A stretch of DNA of 64,000 nucleotides from Latrodectus hesperus (Eukaryota > Arthropoda > Arachnida > Araneae > Theridiidae). The notes under the pieces were generated by a model. That model was not told where the DNA came from and made no database searches. It was given only the letters and a program-made list of their open reading frames with translations. How positions within the stretch are numbered: the first letter of the stretch is position 1; each line of letters starts with the position of its first letter. Of this stretch, positions 29,387-62,296 are shown piece by piece. The stretch is taken from NCBI GenBank assembly GCA_037975125.1, contig CM075851.1:76995063-77059062 (forward strand), in the 5' to 3' direction. The position numbers were made by a program, and so were the translations under genes.

Positions 29387-32300
29387 TCTATTGTATTACA
29401 TTATAATCATTATATGATATATATATATATACATATATCTTAGATGAATAAAATCAGATTTTACAATTACAAAATAGATAAGTGAAGTTAATCTGTAAAA
29501 CACACACACACGCACACATAATATTAAGTTACTATTATTATTACCAATGTATATTAAAATAGTATAAAGACAAAACTGCATTAAATACTATCAGTTTATT
29601 TTGTTCACAAAATTTATTTTACCTGTTAGTGATTATGTTTAAATTTTTAGACTTATAGGTAATGTGAAACTATTTTTAATTCTGACTAAAATTAGGTCAA
29701 AACAAATAGAAAAAAGTTAATATTTAGCAGTTTTTAACTGAAATTTTAAGCTGCTCAGATTTAGAATTTAATAAGCAATAAATCTGAGTTCGATGTAAAA
29801 TACTATACATTTTATGTCTTAACTAAATATGTTATGCTAATATTGTTTCAGACAAAACTGATAGTATATTTTTCGGCTACCAGCTCACCTGTGTCTCTAA
29901 AGTCATACTTTTGCTTAGAATAAATAAAAAAGAAAAAGAAAAATTAGCATAGTTCATAAAATCTTTTTTATTATATTGTATACTATGCAAACAAAAAATA
30001 AAAGCTAATGGAATGATAAGAAAATACAAATGTTTTAGACAATCTTTATACAAAATGCCTGAATTGAAGTTATGTTTTAAAATTTACGATTAAATTAAAG
30101 AAGTAAATTTTAAAATAATTTGTTAAGAATACCTTAAATTTATCATTATTTTAATTTATTTAGCAAAAATAATTTTCAAATGTATAAAATTTAAGCTTGG
30201 TAAAACATAAAAAATTAATTACTTTAAATTTTTAGCACTTTTTTTAATGAATAAAAACTATTATTCCAATAAATGATGTACTAAATATTATTACATTAAC
30301 TAATTAGTATATCAGTTTCTAATTTTATAAAGGGTTTGAAAATAATTCTAAATTATAGTAATTTAAGACATTTTGATTGGGAAATTGATATTTTATTTTA
30401 AAAAACTAGAATATAAAACATTAAAACTAATTAAAAATTTGATGCTGGATGTAAAAAAACAATGGATTTTCAATTGAACTAATTTTATGTATATAATTAA
30501 ATAGTAAATTTAGATAATGATTAAATTTGCTTTGTTAAGAGGTCTTTGAACTATTTTTGTTTCAGAAAGCAATAGAAAATGAGGATAGAATAATTAACTT
30601 TGATAAAAAGATATTGGTTTTAAGATTCTTAAATTGTTTATTTTATCTTAAGCATTTGATGGTGAACAATGAAACGTAAAATTATGATATTCCTATTAGA
30701 TTTGAATTGTCTGATAAATAAAAAGTAAATGTGCATTAGTTAGCCATTATTAATGCAAGGTTTGAATGCAAAAAAAAACAAACACATTTTGTATTTTTTG
30801 AATAATCAGTGGAATTATAAAAATAAGAAAATTAATAATTTAAAAATTGGAATTAGATTATTATTAACTGATATTATAGAAATATTAGTTACGTAATTTA
30901 TCTTCTATTCTTTTATTTTTAAATCAAGCCCATTGGCCATTATTATACTAAGATAAATGAAATATGTCATAATAAGATTTTCCTTAAAAGTAATTCACGT
31001 CTCAACTGTGTAAGAAAGTAGAAAATATTTTTAACTAAATTTTTATGAACAATTTAAATTACAATATATATTCTTTTAATTTATTATTAATTTTTCAAGG
31101 AAAATATGTAAAAATTATTTTTGTCTTCTTCGTAATGACAAAATTAAATTTTTTTAAAATAATTTTTACTATTTTAAATTACTTGATTGATATGATTCTT
31201 CACAAATTTTTTTTCATATGATTAAAAATTGGCACTATTAATCACAGAAAATATTCTATTTGGGCAATATTAGCTAAATGCATTAAAAGAATGTTCATGT
31301 GTAATAATTAATCTCATCCATTCATCTGACTGTATCTTTCAGATAATTTAGAAGTAGTTTCGCTTACATAATTATCTGACAGATGCAGAGAAATTAATGG
31401 AAACGAATTATTTCTTTTAATTATGATATAATAAAACTAAAAAATGCATCACGAGTTAATTACATACTGGGTCAATAAACAATTTTGTTTAACTGAAGTA
31501 AATTATTACGGAATTGATTGATGATGCAATAGTTTCATTATTAACAAATATGGAAAAAGAAATAAAAGACCAGAAAAATTAGCAACATCTGTTCTAGAAA
31601 GATTTTCTAGTCAAATGTTTCCTTTCTTTCCTACTGGAAAACCATTCTAGTATCGATGGGGTATACATACTTAATATTATCAGTTTTTCAAAGCAACATT
31701 TATGTACACATGTAGAGAGAAATTTAAGTTATCAAAAATAGTATGAGTTAATAATAAGCGTATAAAGATTCCAGTATAGTAATAAAAACTTAATTCTTAT
31801 TTTTAAAATTTCGAGACAAATAATTCTGTTTTATTTTTGTTTTGTATTCTGTTTTATTTTTGTATTCAGAAATTATTTGCTTACTTATGTTTGATTATGA
31901 AAGAAGATACAACATGAGAAAGTATTTTTTAGATAAAATTTGAAACTATAAATGAATTTATATAAATCTAAAATAAATATTGAGTATATATCTCATAATA
32001 AAGAGCTTTCGTAATTTAGAAGGGTAATAAAATTTTATAAATTTATTTTAATTTCATAACTTACACGCTAAATGGAAGAGTAATGTATGTCTCCCAAGAA
32101 GATTTTTATTGTCCCGTTATCATCTCCTTCGAGAAAAATACAAAGTGAAAATGAAAATGTGAAAAATGTAGCTGATATGAACAGAAAACATTGAAACATT
32201 TTCACAATGGTAGTTACACAGTTATCGATTCGAAACTTAACTTTAAATAAATCGGTTGATTTAATCATACTTTGATCATTAAAAACAATGCCGGAAATAC

Positions 32301-33893
32301 CAATAAATAAATCTAAAATTGTCTTTATGATAAATTCGATAAATAAATATGAGAAAAGATTTCATAAAAGTCTTAGTTCAGAGCTAAAACTTTTTATTGA
32401 GTTAATCTGTAATAGGAGCAAATGCATTAAATTTGAATAAAGCAAGATTTCTCATGCAAAATTTAAAAATTAATCTTTTTTGATCATTTATTTTTTAAAT
32501 AAATTGGTGAAAGTATGCAGCATTTTTCATTGTTATGCTGCATTATTGAAATATTATATTTCCTGTGAAACACACAGTTTTATTGAAAGATTTGTTAAAA
32601 GTCTGAAATATTATTACAAAATTTTCTGCTTATTTTCTTCAAAATTTGTAATATATTTAAAATAACTACTACATTAGTTTTAAAGTGGGGATTTTACAAT
32701 CATATTAATATTAATATTGTAGCTTAATATTGCATTGATATGTGTTCTACTGCAACTTATTTCGATTTAAAAAGCAAGCATAAAAATGAAACTTAATAAA
32801 TATTTTATTTATGGCTGATTGAAACAAGTATTTAATTTTTAAGATTTGTATTGAAACTGAAAGTATTTAAATTGCTTTTAATAAATAAAATGTAATTGAA
32901 CTGGGTCATTGAAGTTTTTTAATGTTATTATTTACAATCATCATTATCTAATTGTTAATATAATTTATACAGAAACAGTTAAACTTATAATACTATTTTG
33001 TATGTGGTTGCGGTTGAAATGGAATGAAAAGTCGATGAGAGATAAAAAAGATTCAATTTTATGGGTATTTAATCAATGAATTACATTCAATAATACTTTA
33101 GCATTAAATTTGAAGATATAAATGTATGAAGAAATGTTAATTTGCCACAAATGTGATGAATTTTGGGAAACTTTTATATGTTTCCTTATTCTCCACTAGC
33201 CATAGTAAAAAAGTATCCATTAATTATTTTCTATTTTCTGAGTGAAAGTGTGAAAATTTATTGATTACAAATATATTTAGAAAATGTAATAACATAGTAA
33301 ACAACACAGTTTTTGGATCACTTCACTAAAAACCTTTTTTCTTCTTAATTCTTTTATTTGAAATAAAGATTGCAAATTACTAAAATATTTTCGAATTATA
33401 ACAGTTTTTAAAAAACCAAAATTATTTATATCAAGAAAAAGAAAACTATAATGGAACAACAACAAAAATAGTTTCAAAATTTTATTTAAAATTCGGCAAC
33501 TTTGAAATTTTTATATAAAAAAACAAGATTTAAAAAAATTGCTTAAAAAATTAAGAAAATAAGATATATTTGTATTTTACGATAAAAAGTTAGGAATAAA
33601 TTATCTTTCACTAACGTTCAGCACTTTAATGCTATATGTTACTGGTATTATTTATTTAAAAGAAGAAGTGAGTTATGCAGTGAAATGTTCTGAAGAATAG
33701 CTTCTCTTAACACTTTTACGTCAACACAAATTCTCACACTCTCAATTAATAGATTATTTTTACTGATTTTTAGACTGAAAAGCACAATTCATTAGAAAAG
33801 AAAAATCATAAATGTATAATTAAACAACGTTATTATTTAAATTATATTCAATTTTAATGTATATACATGCATACTTACACACACATATATTTG

Positions 33894-33900
<7 letters not shown>
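29387..33900. other. AT-rich intergenic
   Basis: No element recognised. An inverted repeat has arms TCAGATAATT (31,339-31,348) and AATTATCTGA (31,370-31,379), with CATCTG and CAGATG further out (31,323-31,328 and 31,380-31,385). One short signal-peptide-like frame is listed separately. Confidence 0.45.
32068..32199 (-). other. tiny open frame with signal-peptide-like start
   Basis: From an ATG at 32,199 the frame gives 43 residues. MFQCFLFISATFFTFSFSLC resembles a secretory leader, then a short polar tail (EGDDNGTIKIFLGD) and TAG. A longer ATG exists upstream at 32,268. CGTGTAAGT after the stop looks like a splice donor. Phe-rich frames occur by chance in such DNA, and there is no cysteine pattern of a known peptide family, so this is only a candidate first exon. 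Confidence 0.1.
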
Positions 33901-33928
<28 letters not shown>

Positions 33929-33963
33929 TACACATCACATACATCACATATATATATACACAT

Positions 33964-34012
<49 letters not shown>
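33901..34012. repeat. (CA)n, degenerate CACAT, then (AT)n compound microsatellite
   Basis: (AC)14 at 33,901-33,928, then mixed CACATA units, then a pure AT run at 33,968-34,012. Confidence 0.95.
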
Positions 34013-34018
<6 letters not shown>

Positions 34019-35151
34019 TTATTTTATTTATTTATTTATATTATATATACATAAACATAGACATACAAATTGTTTTTAATCCCAAAATCTTATGTCGTAA
34101 TATAAAGTATAAACCAATTATTCTAGTTTATTTATTTTTTTTAACATTTTTTTGTTTCATGAGCATTTGCAAATTAAGAAACTATTATTTGCAAAATACT
34201 TTTTATGTTACAAATAAATTTACAATATTTTAACAGACATAAGTAATTGCTGCTGGTTCAACATTTTATAAATGTTCTTAAGTCATCTATAAAATCTTAA
34301 ACAAGCTGTAAATTTTTAAATGATGATAAGACTACTTTTTAAAAGTATTTTTTATCAAAATTATATTTTTTATTTATTCTTAATCTTCTTCTTCAGCTTA
34401 TTTTTAGCATTTTTTGGAAAAATAGGCACAACATTTTGCACAAACTATGTTATTTCTATTTTTTTTTTATAAAGATCGTTTGAAATACATTACGAGAAGA
34501 TTTGTAAATTAATTTGAATTGGGATTATAAGAATATTTTAACTCATCCTTGTTTAAAAGTAATAAAACATTTTTATGAATTACTACTTTATCGAATGCTT
34601 AAAAGTAATAAAAAATTTTGTAAATAACTAACCAAAAATTTTATGAATACTCTAGCAGCTATATAATTAGTCAACTTAAAAGTATTAATTAAAATATAGT
34701 CACAAATTTATTTTTGTATTATTTTGAGAAATGTTTTATTTATCAGTATCCTTTTTCTTTTCTGCACATTAACAATATAGTATTTTCACACACACACACA
34801 CAATAACTTAATTTATAATGATAATGTTTTTCAATTAATTTATCCTAATTAACTACCTAATTAAAATAAATGCTTTATAGTTCGGAATTAAAGATTTGAT
34901 TAAGTAATATTAAGAATTCTTTTATTTATATTGATAAAATTAGTCAATTTCATTTTAAAGTCAACAAATTAATACATTAGAACTCGTATTATTCTTTAAA
35001 ACTTAAATAAATATAATATTTAATGGACTGAATCGTAACTACCATATTTGCAATACATATAAAACCACTGTTCATTAGAAATTAAACAAATCGATAAATT
35101 AATTCCCTTTAAGATGATGATATTCTGGCCAGTTTTATTTGAAACGCAGTA
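34013..35151. other. AT-rich intergenic
   Basis: Nothing recognised except a short (CA)n at about 34,789-34,802. Confidence 0.5.
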
Positions 35152-35169
35152 AGAGAGAGAGAGAGAGAG
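35152..35169. repeat. (AG)9 run at the left edge of the Penelope-like element
   Basis: A short pure AG repeat immediately before the first base that aligns to the other terminal repeat. Confidence 0.9.
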
Positions 35170-35661
35170 TAGTTAGACTTATATAAGAGTGAAGTAATGT
35201 GTAGTTCTTTCAACTACAGAAGCGCAACCCAAGACTTGAAGTTCTAACAAGAACAATTAAAAAAACAACGTTACATTAAATTTAATTAAATATACTTTAA
35301 ATTTTGAATCTGCGTCATGCTTTCTAAACTACTTTAACTTTTTAATCTTAATTAATAATTTTTCAAATTACATTTGGGAACCATATTTTTATCCTAATTT
35401 AATAAATGGATTTGATATGCTGGTACTCACATATACTTTTAACTTAACAGCTTTGTTGTTTCTTCATCCTACTTTGCATCTTGGTACATTGATTTCATAT
35501 ATTGTTGTTTACTTTATTTTTTCGATATAAATATTCTTATGAATTTTTCTTTTATTAGATACATTTTTCGGGAAAACTGCTGATAGATGTTTTGACATTT
35601 ACCCTAAGTCAGAAAGGAGTATTTAATTTGCATAGCTGTCCATATCCTTCTTGACGAAGAC

Positions 35662-37035
35662 ATGATCCTCGTGCCTTTTCCCTATTCTATTTTTATTGAA
35701 AAAATTTATCCCTATAATATCCCTAAATTACACCCTAAATTAAAAGAAATAGTAAGTAAAGGAACTAAATATAGACCAGTTTTTCAACTAAATGGATTTA
35801 AAATAATTAAAGTAATTTTACACATAATATTGATTCATTTATCTTTAAAATTTCAACTTTTTGTAATATACCTATTGAATTTTTTACAGTCTGGAAGTCT
35901 AAACTTTTTAATAAAATTAAGGAATTTATTTTTGTTAATAATTTAACATTTCCTGGTATAAAGCTTGGTCCATTAAAACCAGCCATTAATAATCTAAAAG
36001 ATAACTACATCATTACGCCATAGATAAAGTCTCTTGTAATTACGCATCTTTTTGTAAGAAATTTTATTTAGATTTAATTGATAATGAGACATTAAATTCC
36101 AGCACATATAAACGTATAAAGTCCACAGTTAATATCATTAATAAGAAAATCCTTGGGTTTTATAAACTTTTAAATATTAACATCTATAAATTAGAGTTTC
36201 CTTATTTAACAGTCATTCCTAAATTTCACAAAATTCCTATAAAGTTTAGATTTATCACCTGTGGTACTAAATCACACACACATATATGAATAAACCTGGA
36301 ATCATTTTTGATAAATTTCTTAATATTATATTAGACAATATTGTTAAATCAGAAGCCACTTGGATGATTAATAATAATAAACCTATTTTGGATTTTTTTA
36401 TCAAAAAATTGTATTTAATGTGTTAATTCTTTTGACTTTAAAGACCTTTTTACAAGTATTCCCATTGATAAATTAAACGATGTACTACACAATTATTATC
36501 AGGACTTTAGAAACTTATTAAATATTAATTTTGAATACTGGAACAATTTAGTTAAAATATGTATTAAAATAATTTTATTTTTAATGGTGAATTCAAAATT
36601 GTGGAATTCCACAGGGATTTAACTTTTCTAGCACATTGGCAAATTTATTTCTACATTATTTTGAAAAAAACATCTTTAATCAATATCCTTTTGCTTTCCG
36701 ATACATAGAATGATTTCATTATTTTCAACAATTTAAAATTTGAAAAATTTTTAATCATACTTATCCTGAAGAACTTTCTCTAATTAAAACTAATTTATTT
36801 GAAAGTAAAACAGAATTTTTGAATTTATTTATTACCATTGATAATACTACTACATATATTGATGTGTGTCTTAGACAAAACAAATAAATTTAATTTTCAG
36901 GTTAATAAGTTAATTTCCTGGAACTCAAATATTTCTTTAAGAATATACAGAAACTTTATAATTAATGAACTTAATCGCATTTATAATATCCCTGTAAAAA
37001 TTATGAATCTACTAAAAATCAATTTAATGACCTAA
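35662..37035 (+). pseudogene. Penelope-like reverse transcriptase, multiply frameshifted
   Basis: Pieces appear in family order: an opening frame of 94 codons (35,662-35,946) with PKLHPKL and TKYRPVFQLNGFK; LKPAINNLKDNYIITP (about 35,975-36,022); VIPKFHKIPIKFRFIT (about 36,210-36,260), the PKxHK fingers motif; FDFKDLFTSIPIDKL (about 36,430-36,475); the GIPQG region, shifted by a deletion near 36,590; then a one-base insertion that destroys YIDD (about 36,705); and a final 66-codon frame with NKFNFQVNKLISWNSN (36,838-37,035). Compared with the minus-strand copy it has lost the catalytic Asp pair. It is flanked by the terminal repeats and cannot make an active enzyme. Confidence 0.65.
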
Positions 37036-37715
37036 TAGCTCACCTAAAAAAATATTCCAATTAATTTTATTTTAAAATATGTAAGAAGTAGGGAATCGCT
37101 TGTAAGATTGAAGTGATGCGTAGTTTTTATAACTACAGAAGGGCCACCCGAGCGTTGAAGTTCTTACAAGAATCCTGAAAACACCTACATTTATGCACTT
37201 TATTTGATACATAACTTAAGCTTAAATCCCCTGTAACACATTTTAATTTTAAATTTACTACATGTTTCTAAACAACTTTAACTTTTTGAATTTAATTACT
37301 TCTGGCAATATTTCTTTATTCTAATTTCAAATTTACTTTTGGCAACTCTCCTATTATTCTCATATATAAATTCAATCTAATTTGCTGACATTGGTATTAT
37401 GTATTTTTCTACTGTAAGTATTTTTCTACAATATTTATTTTTTCAACTGTACTTATGTTTCATATATTGTTAGTATTTTTACTTTTCTGTATATATATAT
37501 ATATTTAACTATATTTAAGTTCTTTTAATACGAACACTCTTCGGGAGAATTGCTCGAATGTATTTAGACGTTTGTACTTCGAGCATGTCAGAAAAGAGTG
37601 TTCATTCCTGATGAAGACGTGGTCACTATGTCGTCTTCTTCTTATCATTTGCAAAATTTATTTTAGTATTTTTCAAATTTTATATTTCTGGTTTCAATAT
37701 TTTTCATGTTTTATC

Positions 37716-37744
37716 TTATATATATACATATATATACACATATA

Positions 37745-37785
<41 letters not shown>
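37716..37785. repeat. (AT)n tail at the Penelope-like 3' end
   Basis: Interrupted TATACATATA units pass into a pure AT run. It is the junction with duplication copy D1. Confidence 0.95.
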
Positions 37786-37787
<2 letters not shown>

Positions 37788-37989
37788 TAATTTTTTTAAA
37801 AAAATAGCTCGCAATAATAAGTTTTTAATAAGGAATTTTTAAGAATATACTATTTTATTAATAAAATTGCCTTTTTATTAAATTACAAATAAAAATGCGA
37901 GATAGAGATTTTTAGATTTCTAGATACTTTGTAAAACTTGAAAAATAACTCAGCTTAATTTTTTATGTAAGATATATGTAATCAAAAAT

Positions 37990-38690
37990 ACGCTCTTCTG
38001 TTTCTCCAGTGACCGTCGTCGCTTATGAGTGTGGCGTCGGCGGGGACACAGGTCCATTTCTGCAGCAATAATGGAATACCTCACCTCGTGACAACATGAC
38101 ATCATGGTTTTTGACATCCTTGTGTACAATTCCAGGTAATTTCTATTTCGTATTCATGGTATTATGATAACCGAACATTATGGGGATGACGTGCTACTTT
38201 CTTTGACACTCCCCTACATTCATGGGGTGTCCAGTGCGCTTTATCAGCAGATTAAAGCCCGATAACCCATTGATTATTTCAGTCAACATGCCCTGCAAGG
38301 TGTTCAGCTGATTTATTGGCCACCATGCTTGCCAGATCTCTCACCAATCGAGCAAGTTTGTGATATGATTGTACGCTATTTGCAAACCCTGCCACTGAGT
38401 CATTCAGAAGACGCTCTTTGGTAGATGGTTGACAGGGAATGAATGGAGAGCTTTTCCTCAAGATCCCATTCGTAGTCTCATTGATTCTATGCCTAGACGT
38501 GTTGCTTCGTTTATCGTCGTCCACGTTTTCCCTATAAAGCTACTGACTCGATCCTGTTCCCCCTCTGCATTGTATATATTATTTCGAAATATAGATCACT
38601 TATTGTTCGTTGCTGTCTCTCTATGTTGACCGAATTTTGTTACTTTCTGGCAACGTATCCTTAGTATTACAATTTCAATGTCTGGCAGTG
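37990..38690 (+). pseudogene. Tc1-like transposon, 3' part with right terminal repeat (D1)
   Basis: The sequence begins in the middle of the DDE domain. Readable blocks are: GVxxALYQQ near 38,235, where the following catalytic Asp of the usual QQDNA is lost to a shift; HALQGVQLIYWPPCLPDLSP then IEQV (38,285-38,358), with the third catalytic Glu in PIE; MVDRE; and a Ser-Met/Tyr-Arg-Arg tail. The right end at 38,690 (CAATGTCTGGCAGTG) followed by TA mirrors the left end of the element at 48,492. The 5' half is missing. It belongs to the Tc1 branch of Tc1/mariner and is inactive. Confidence 0.85.
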
Positions 38691-40351
<1,661 letters not shown>

Positions 40352-40634
40352 TTTGTATATGTCTGAAATTGCTATTATTATGAGTGTAAATAAATAGAAT
40401 TTAAATATAGAAGTGAAACAAAATTTTTTTATCCATAAGTAGTTAATTTATGTAAATTATATGTGTACTCAAATGTTTTAGTCAAATGTATATTTTCTAT
40501 GAAATAAATAACAATATGCAGAGAGTTCCTAACTCATTTTTATAAATTAATTGGAAGCACGTGTTAATAAATTGTTATTGTTTTAAAATAATGAATTTTG
40601 TACATGATTACAAAATTATTATTTATCTTGGTTG

Positions 40635-48491
<7,857 letters not shown>

Positions 48492-49259
48492 CGCTGCCCG
48501 ACATTGAAAATGCAACAATACGTAAGAAATGCCAGAAAATTATGCTAATTTTAGGGTTGACGTACATTACTGAGTTATACAAATGATGTGAAATGTGCAA
48601 TTCTCCAAAGCCCGCACAATTATAAGGAACCGTCAAACTTTTGAGAGGGTCTGGTCCAATCAGAGTAACATTCACATGTGTGGATCGACACGTCCAACGA
48701 AAGGTGGCCACTCAAAACAACCCTGCCAAACTTTCTAGCAGCTCTCATATCCAGGAAATCCTGGAAGCTCTTATATCAAACATAACCATTTGCCGTTGAT
48801 GGTTTGTTAGTGTCATGCGTTCATGGCGTCTGTTATGAAGACTTCTATTGACCTACAGCATAGGCGCCAACATCTGGAATTGTGTTTGATTAGAGCGATA
48901 TGGATGAGGGAGTAGAACAGGATCGTCTTAGATGAGTAACGCTTCTATTTCTTCAGTAACAGTCACTGTATACAAGTATTTCTTCTACGTGGAAACGGAT
49001 CCATTCATCCAGCAAATGTGGAAACGCCTAAATCGTGACTAAGATACCAAGTCACTTCTAGTTCGTATTTATGGAATTATGACTCGCCAACGTTACGTTG
49101 ATGATGTGCATCCGGTGACATTCCCCTACCTTCAGGAGGTATCCAATGCCCTTTATCAGCAAGATAACGACAACTGCACAATGCCAGCATCAGCCAGCAT
49201 ACTCTGCAACTGTACAGCTGCTTCTCTCATCAGTGTACTCACCATATCTCTCACCAATC
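48492..49259 (+). pseudogene. Tc1-like transposon, 5' part, cut by a Penelope-like insertion (D1)
   Basis: The left terminal repeat starts after TA (48,490-48,491) as CGCTGCCCGACATTGAAAAT and matches the right end of the element at 38,690 in inverted form. The following transposase is decayed. TSIDLQHRRQHLE and REWNRIV (about 48,840-48,925) fit the region before the first catalytic Asp. An 85-codon frame from 49,079 reads MTRQRYVDDVHPVTFPYLQE and ALYQQDN, with the second catalytic Asp kept. The copy lacks 32 bases present in D2 (62,847-62,878). It stops at CTCACCAATC (49,250-49,259), inside the codons for the catalytic SPIE motif, where the Penelope-like terminal repeat begins. Confidence 0.85.
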
Positions 49260-49954
<695 letters not shown>

Positions 49955-50021
<67 letters not shown>

Positions 50022-51329
50022 TATATATACATATATATATGTGTATATATATGTATATATATAAGATAAAACATGAAAAATATTGAAACCAGAAATATAA
50101 AATTGGAAAAATACTAAAATAAATTATGCAAATGATAAGAAGAAGACGACATAGTGACCACGTCTTCATCAGGAGGGAGATGGCAAGCTATGCAAAATGA
50201 ACACTCTTTTCTGACATGCTCGAAGTACAAACGTCTAAATACATTCGAGCAATTCTCCCGAAGAGTGTTCGTATTAAAAGAACTTAGTTAAATATATATA
50301 TACAGAAAAGTAAAAATACTAACAATATATGAAACATAAGTACAGTAGAAAAAATAAATACTGTAGAAAAATACATACAGTAGAAAAATACATAATACCA
50401 ATGTCAGCAAATCAGATTGAATTTATATATGAGAATAGTAGGAGAGTTGCCAAAAGTAAATTTGAAATTAGAATAAAGAAATATTGCCAGAAGTAATTAA
50501 ATTCAAAAAGTTAAAGTTGTTTAGAAACATGTAGTAAATTTGAAATTAAAATGTGTTAAAGGGGATTTAAGCTTAAGTTATGTATCAAATAAAGTGTATA
50601 AATGTAGGTGTTTTCAGGATTCTTGTAAGAACTTCAACGCTCGGGTGGCCCTTCTGTAGTTATAAAAACTACGCATTCCTTCAATCTTACAAGCGATTCC
50701 CTACTTCTTACATATTTTAAAATAAAATTAATTGGAATATTTTTTTAGGTGAGCTATTAGGTCATTAAATTAATTTTTACTAGATTCATAATTTTTACAG
50801 GGATATTATAAATGCGATTAAGTTCATTAATTATAAAGTTTCTGTATATTCTTAAAGAAATATTTGAGTTCCAGGAAATTAACTTATTAACCTGAAAATT
50901 AAATTTATTTGTTTTGTCTAAGACACACATCAATATATGTAGTAGTATTATCAATGGTAATAAATAAATTCAAAAATTCTGTTTTACTTTCAAATAAATT
51001 AGCTTTAATTAGAAAAAGTTCTTCAGGATAAGTATGATTAAAAATTTTTCAAATTTTAAATTGTTGAAAATAATGAAATCATCTATGTATCGGAAAGCAA
51101 AAGGATATTGATAAAAGATGTTTTTTATAAAATAATGTAGAAATAAATTTGCCAATGTGCTAGAAAAGTTAAATCCCTGTGGAATTCCACAATTTTGAAT
51201 AAAAATATTTTCACCATTAAAAATAAAATTATTATAATACATATTTTAACTAAATTGTTCCAGTATTCAAAATTAATATTTAATAAGTTTCTAAAGTCCT
51301 GATAATAATTGTGTAGTACATCGTTTAAT
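49955..51329 (-). mobile_element. Penelope-like retroelement, minus-strand copy, 5'-truncated
   Basis: On the minus strand it runs from 51,329 to an (AT)n tail at 50,063-49,955. It aligns with 36,470-37,785 of the plus-strand copy. It comprises the RT palm and thumb (51,329-50,717) and one terminal repeat (50,716-50,064). It starts within the codons equivalent to SIPIDKL of the other copy and has no left terminal repeat. This is the usual result of incomplete target-primed reverse transcription. Its 51,329 edge abuts TATATATATTTCC and D2. Confidence 0.75.
50757..51242 (-). pseudogene. Penelope-like RT fragment with GIPQG and YIDD
   Basis: The 77-codon frame (51,242-51,009) holds CGIPQGFNFSSTLANLF (G at residues 19 and 23) and RYIDDF, with the catalytic Asp pair at residues 54-55. 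These are RT motifs 4 and 5. After a frame break a second frame of 65 codons (50,954-50,757) gives NKFNFQVNKLISWNSN. This copy keeps bases that the plus-strand copy lost near GGTGAA and has the uninterrupted YIDD. It still lacks the RT N-terminal fingers and any endonuclease, so it is inactive. Confidence 0.72.
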
Positions 51330-51545
51330 TTATATATATATTTCCTAATTTTTTAAAAAAAATAGCTCGCAATGATAAGTTTTTAATAAGAAATTTTTAA
51401 GAATATACTATTTTATTAATAAAATTGCCTTTTTATTTAATTACAAATAAAAATGCGAGATAGAGATTTTTAGATTTCTAGATACTTTGTAAAACGAAAA
51501 ATAACTCAGCTTAATTTTTTATGTAAGATATATGTAATCAAAAAT

Positions 51546-52254
51546 ACGCTCTTCTGTTTCTCCAGTGACCGTCGTCGCTTATGAGTGTGGCGTCGGTGGG
51601 GACACAGGTCCAATTCTGCAGCAATTATGGAACACCTCACCTCGTGACAACATGACATCATGGTTTTTGACATCCTTGAATACGAAATAGAAATTACAGG
51701 TAATTTCTATTTCGTATTCATGGTATTATGATAACCGAACATTATGGGGATGACGTGCTACTTTCGTTGACACTCCCCTACATTCATGGGGTGTCCAGTG
51801 CGCTTTATCAGCAGATTAAAGCCCGATAACCCATTGATTATTTCAGTCAACATGCCCTGCAAGGTGTTCAGCTGATTTATTGGCCACCATGCTTGCCAGA
51901 TCTCTCACCAATCGAGCAAGTTTGTGATATGATTGTACGCTATTTGCAAACCCTGCCACTGAGTCATTCAGAAGACGCTCTTTGGTAGATGGTTGACAGG
52001 GAATGAATGGAGAGCTTTTCCTCAAGATCCCATTCGTAGTCTCATTGATTCTATGCCTAGACGTGTTGCTTCGTTTATCGTCGTCCACGTTTTCCCTATA
52101 AAGCTACTGACTCGATCCTGTTCCCCCTCTGCATTGTATATATTATTTCGAAATATAGATCACTTATTGTTCGTTGCTGTCTCTCTATGTTGACCGAATT
52201 TTGTTACTTTCTGGCAACGTATCCTTAGTATTACAATTTCAATGTCTGGCAGTG
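51546..52254 (+). pseudogene. Tc1-like transposon, 3' part with right terminal repeat (D2)
   Basis: Duplicate of 37,990-38,690, with the same lost second Asp and the same PDLSPIE block (about 51,896-51,916). It differs from D1 by substitutions and by a templated inversion at 51,677-51,720 that replaces a short unrelated string. Confidence 0.85.
51677..51720. repeat. perfect 20-bp inverted repeat, 4-nt loop, only in D2
   Basis: TGAATACGAAATAGAAATTA (51,677-51,696), loop CAGG, then its exact reverse complement (51,701-51,720). In D1 the right arm is present but the left arm position holds TTGTGTACAATTC, so the left arm was copied from the right. Confidence 0.95.
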
Positions 52255-53922
<1,668 letters not shown>

Positions 53923-54203
53923 TTTGTATATGTCTGAAATTGCTATTATTATGAGTGTAAATAAATAGAATTTAAATATAGAAGTGAAACAAAATTTTTT
54001 TATCCATAAGTAGTTAATTTATGTAAATTATATGTGTACTCAAATGTTTTAGTCAAATGTATATTTTCTATGAAATAAATAACAATATGCAGAGAGTTCC
54101 TAACTCATTTTTATAAATTAATTGGAAGCACGTGTTAATAAATTGTTATTGTTTTAAAATAATGAATTTTGTACATGATTACAAAATTATTATTTATCTT
54201 GGT

Positions 54204-62296
<8,093 letters not shown>

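Larger units (their letters stand above)
35170..37785 (+). mobile_element. Penelope-like retroelement, plus-strand copy with two terminal repeats
   Basis: A left repeat (about 35,170-35,690) and a right repeat (about 37,082-37,715) align along their length in direct orientation. Anchors are the GTAGTT-loop-AACTAC hairpin, TTGAAGTTCTxACAAGAA, AACTTT, CATATATTGTT, TTCGGGA and GAAGAC. Between them lies a decayed reverse transcriptase. The element runs into an (AT)n array at 37,716-37,785. Pseudo-LTRs flanking one RT ORF are characteristic of Penelope-like elements. No GIY-YIG endonuclease is readable. The right repeat lacks about 24 bases between TTCATT and TGATGAAG compared with 49,260-49,462. 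The family name rests on the RT motifs and repeat layout and needs a profile search. Confidence 0.65.

Noticed and set aside
33277..33477. Minus-strand 66-codon frame with a leader-like start
   Set aside because: Phe/Leu/Ile-rich because of A/T bias. No cleavage site, no cysteine pattern and no exon context.
38279..38629. Overlapping frames on both strands at the Tc1 3' part (also at 51,843-52,193)
   Set aside because: Shadow frames of the decayed transposase. The true frame is recognisable by PDLSPIE and carries stops.
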